A DNA stretch of 64,000 bases, taken from contig JAQGBZ010000039.1 in the NCBI GenBank assembly GCA_034687125.1, positions 243,812 to 307,811 on the forward strand, read 5' to 3'. The position numbers and the translations under genes were made by a program. The stretch comes from Neelides folsomi (Eukaryota > Arthropoda > Collembola > Neelipleona > Neelidae). The notes beneath the pieces are model-generated. The model had not been told where the DNA came from. It did not search any database and saw only the letters and a list, made by a program, of their open reading frames with translations. Of this stretch, positions 62,181 to 64,000 are shown piece by piece (position 1 is the stretch's first letter; every line of letters begins with the position of its first letter).

Positions 62181-62548
62181 ATGAATGTCACAGAGGTAGC
62201 CAGCGTTTAATTCCTTCCTAATCATCACAACACATATTTCCTATTCCTTTCATTCCTCTTCGCTCTTTTTCACAAAAAGGAGGATTCAAAAAGAGGAACT
62301 TTCGTGGTGAATTCATGATAGGCACTAAGAGAATAAGTGGGAGGATTAATAAATTGGAAAATGGGTCTAATATGAGAAAAATAGAAGAGAAAATGTTTTG
62401 CACAATTCCTTAACACGTTTACGATTATTATTTAGTAAAAAAAATCATCAAAAATAGCTCTTATGATATTATAACAATGGCTTCTGGCTGATATGGATGG
62501 TAGAAATTTAACTTGGTTCAATAGACATGTCAAAATTTTAATTTTTAG

Positions 62549-64000
<1,452 letters not shown>

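Overview
The window is nuclear DNA of an arthropod. It is AT-rich (I estimate about 30% GC), its genes are split by short GT-AG introns, and it holds a chemosensory protein (CSP) with the family's invariant intron position, a brachyenteron-type T-box gene, a Ly6/quiver-type GPI protein and a ModSP/HP14-like modular protease. The overall style suggests a crustacean, possibly a copepod, but that is an impression and not something the sequence proves. No prokaryotic features are present.

Layout from left to right. (1) 178-2782, minus: brachyenteron/Brachyury T-box gene, running off the left edge. (2) 5.6-12.2 kb, plus: two DOMON-domain, probably GPI-anchored secreted proteins flanking a CSP; the DOMON genes share domain order and intron phases and look like tandem paralogues. 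(3) 16.1-16.6 kb: small three-exon orphan gene. (4) 18.35-21.82 kb, minus: 13-exon fatty acid transport protein/very-long-chain acyl-CoA synthetase. (5) 23.1-24.6 kb, minus: beta-1,3-glucuronyltransferase. (6) 27.2-29.0 kb, plus: hydroxylysine kinase-like kinase. (7) 29.2-31.6 kb: two orphan genes head to head. (8) 31.8-36.5 kb, minus: 17-exon M13 (neprilysin) homologue whose zinc site is destroyed (HExxH to KExxK), with a 218-bp internally deleted mariner relic in one intron. (9) 37.6-40.3 kb, plus: modular serine protease (2 LDLa, CCP, trypsin fold). (10) 41.3-45.8 kb, minus: Ly6-type gene with two interchangeable exons for the first half of the three-finger domain. (11) 46.2 kb, plus: possible small secreted peptide precursor. 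(12) 48.35-50.5 kb, minus: phosphatidate cytidylyltransferase. (13) 57.0-61.9 kb, minus: secreted Gln/Asn-rich protein. (14) 62.5-63.0 kb, plus: class III alcohol dehydrogenase, running off the right edge; its first exon may lie at 51.7 kb, which would nest the Gln-rich gene in its intron.

Exon models were built by hand from reading frame, splice-site consensus and family knowledge. For every gene complete in the window the intron phases agree and the summed coding length is a multiple of three. There is no operon-like logic. The only physical groupings that look meaningful are the DOMON-CSP-DOMON cluster, the head-to-head orphan pair, and the possible nested gene. The long gaps are AT-rich and show no convincing RNA genes.
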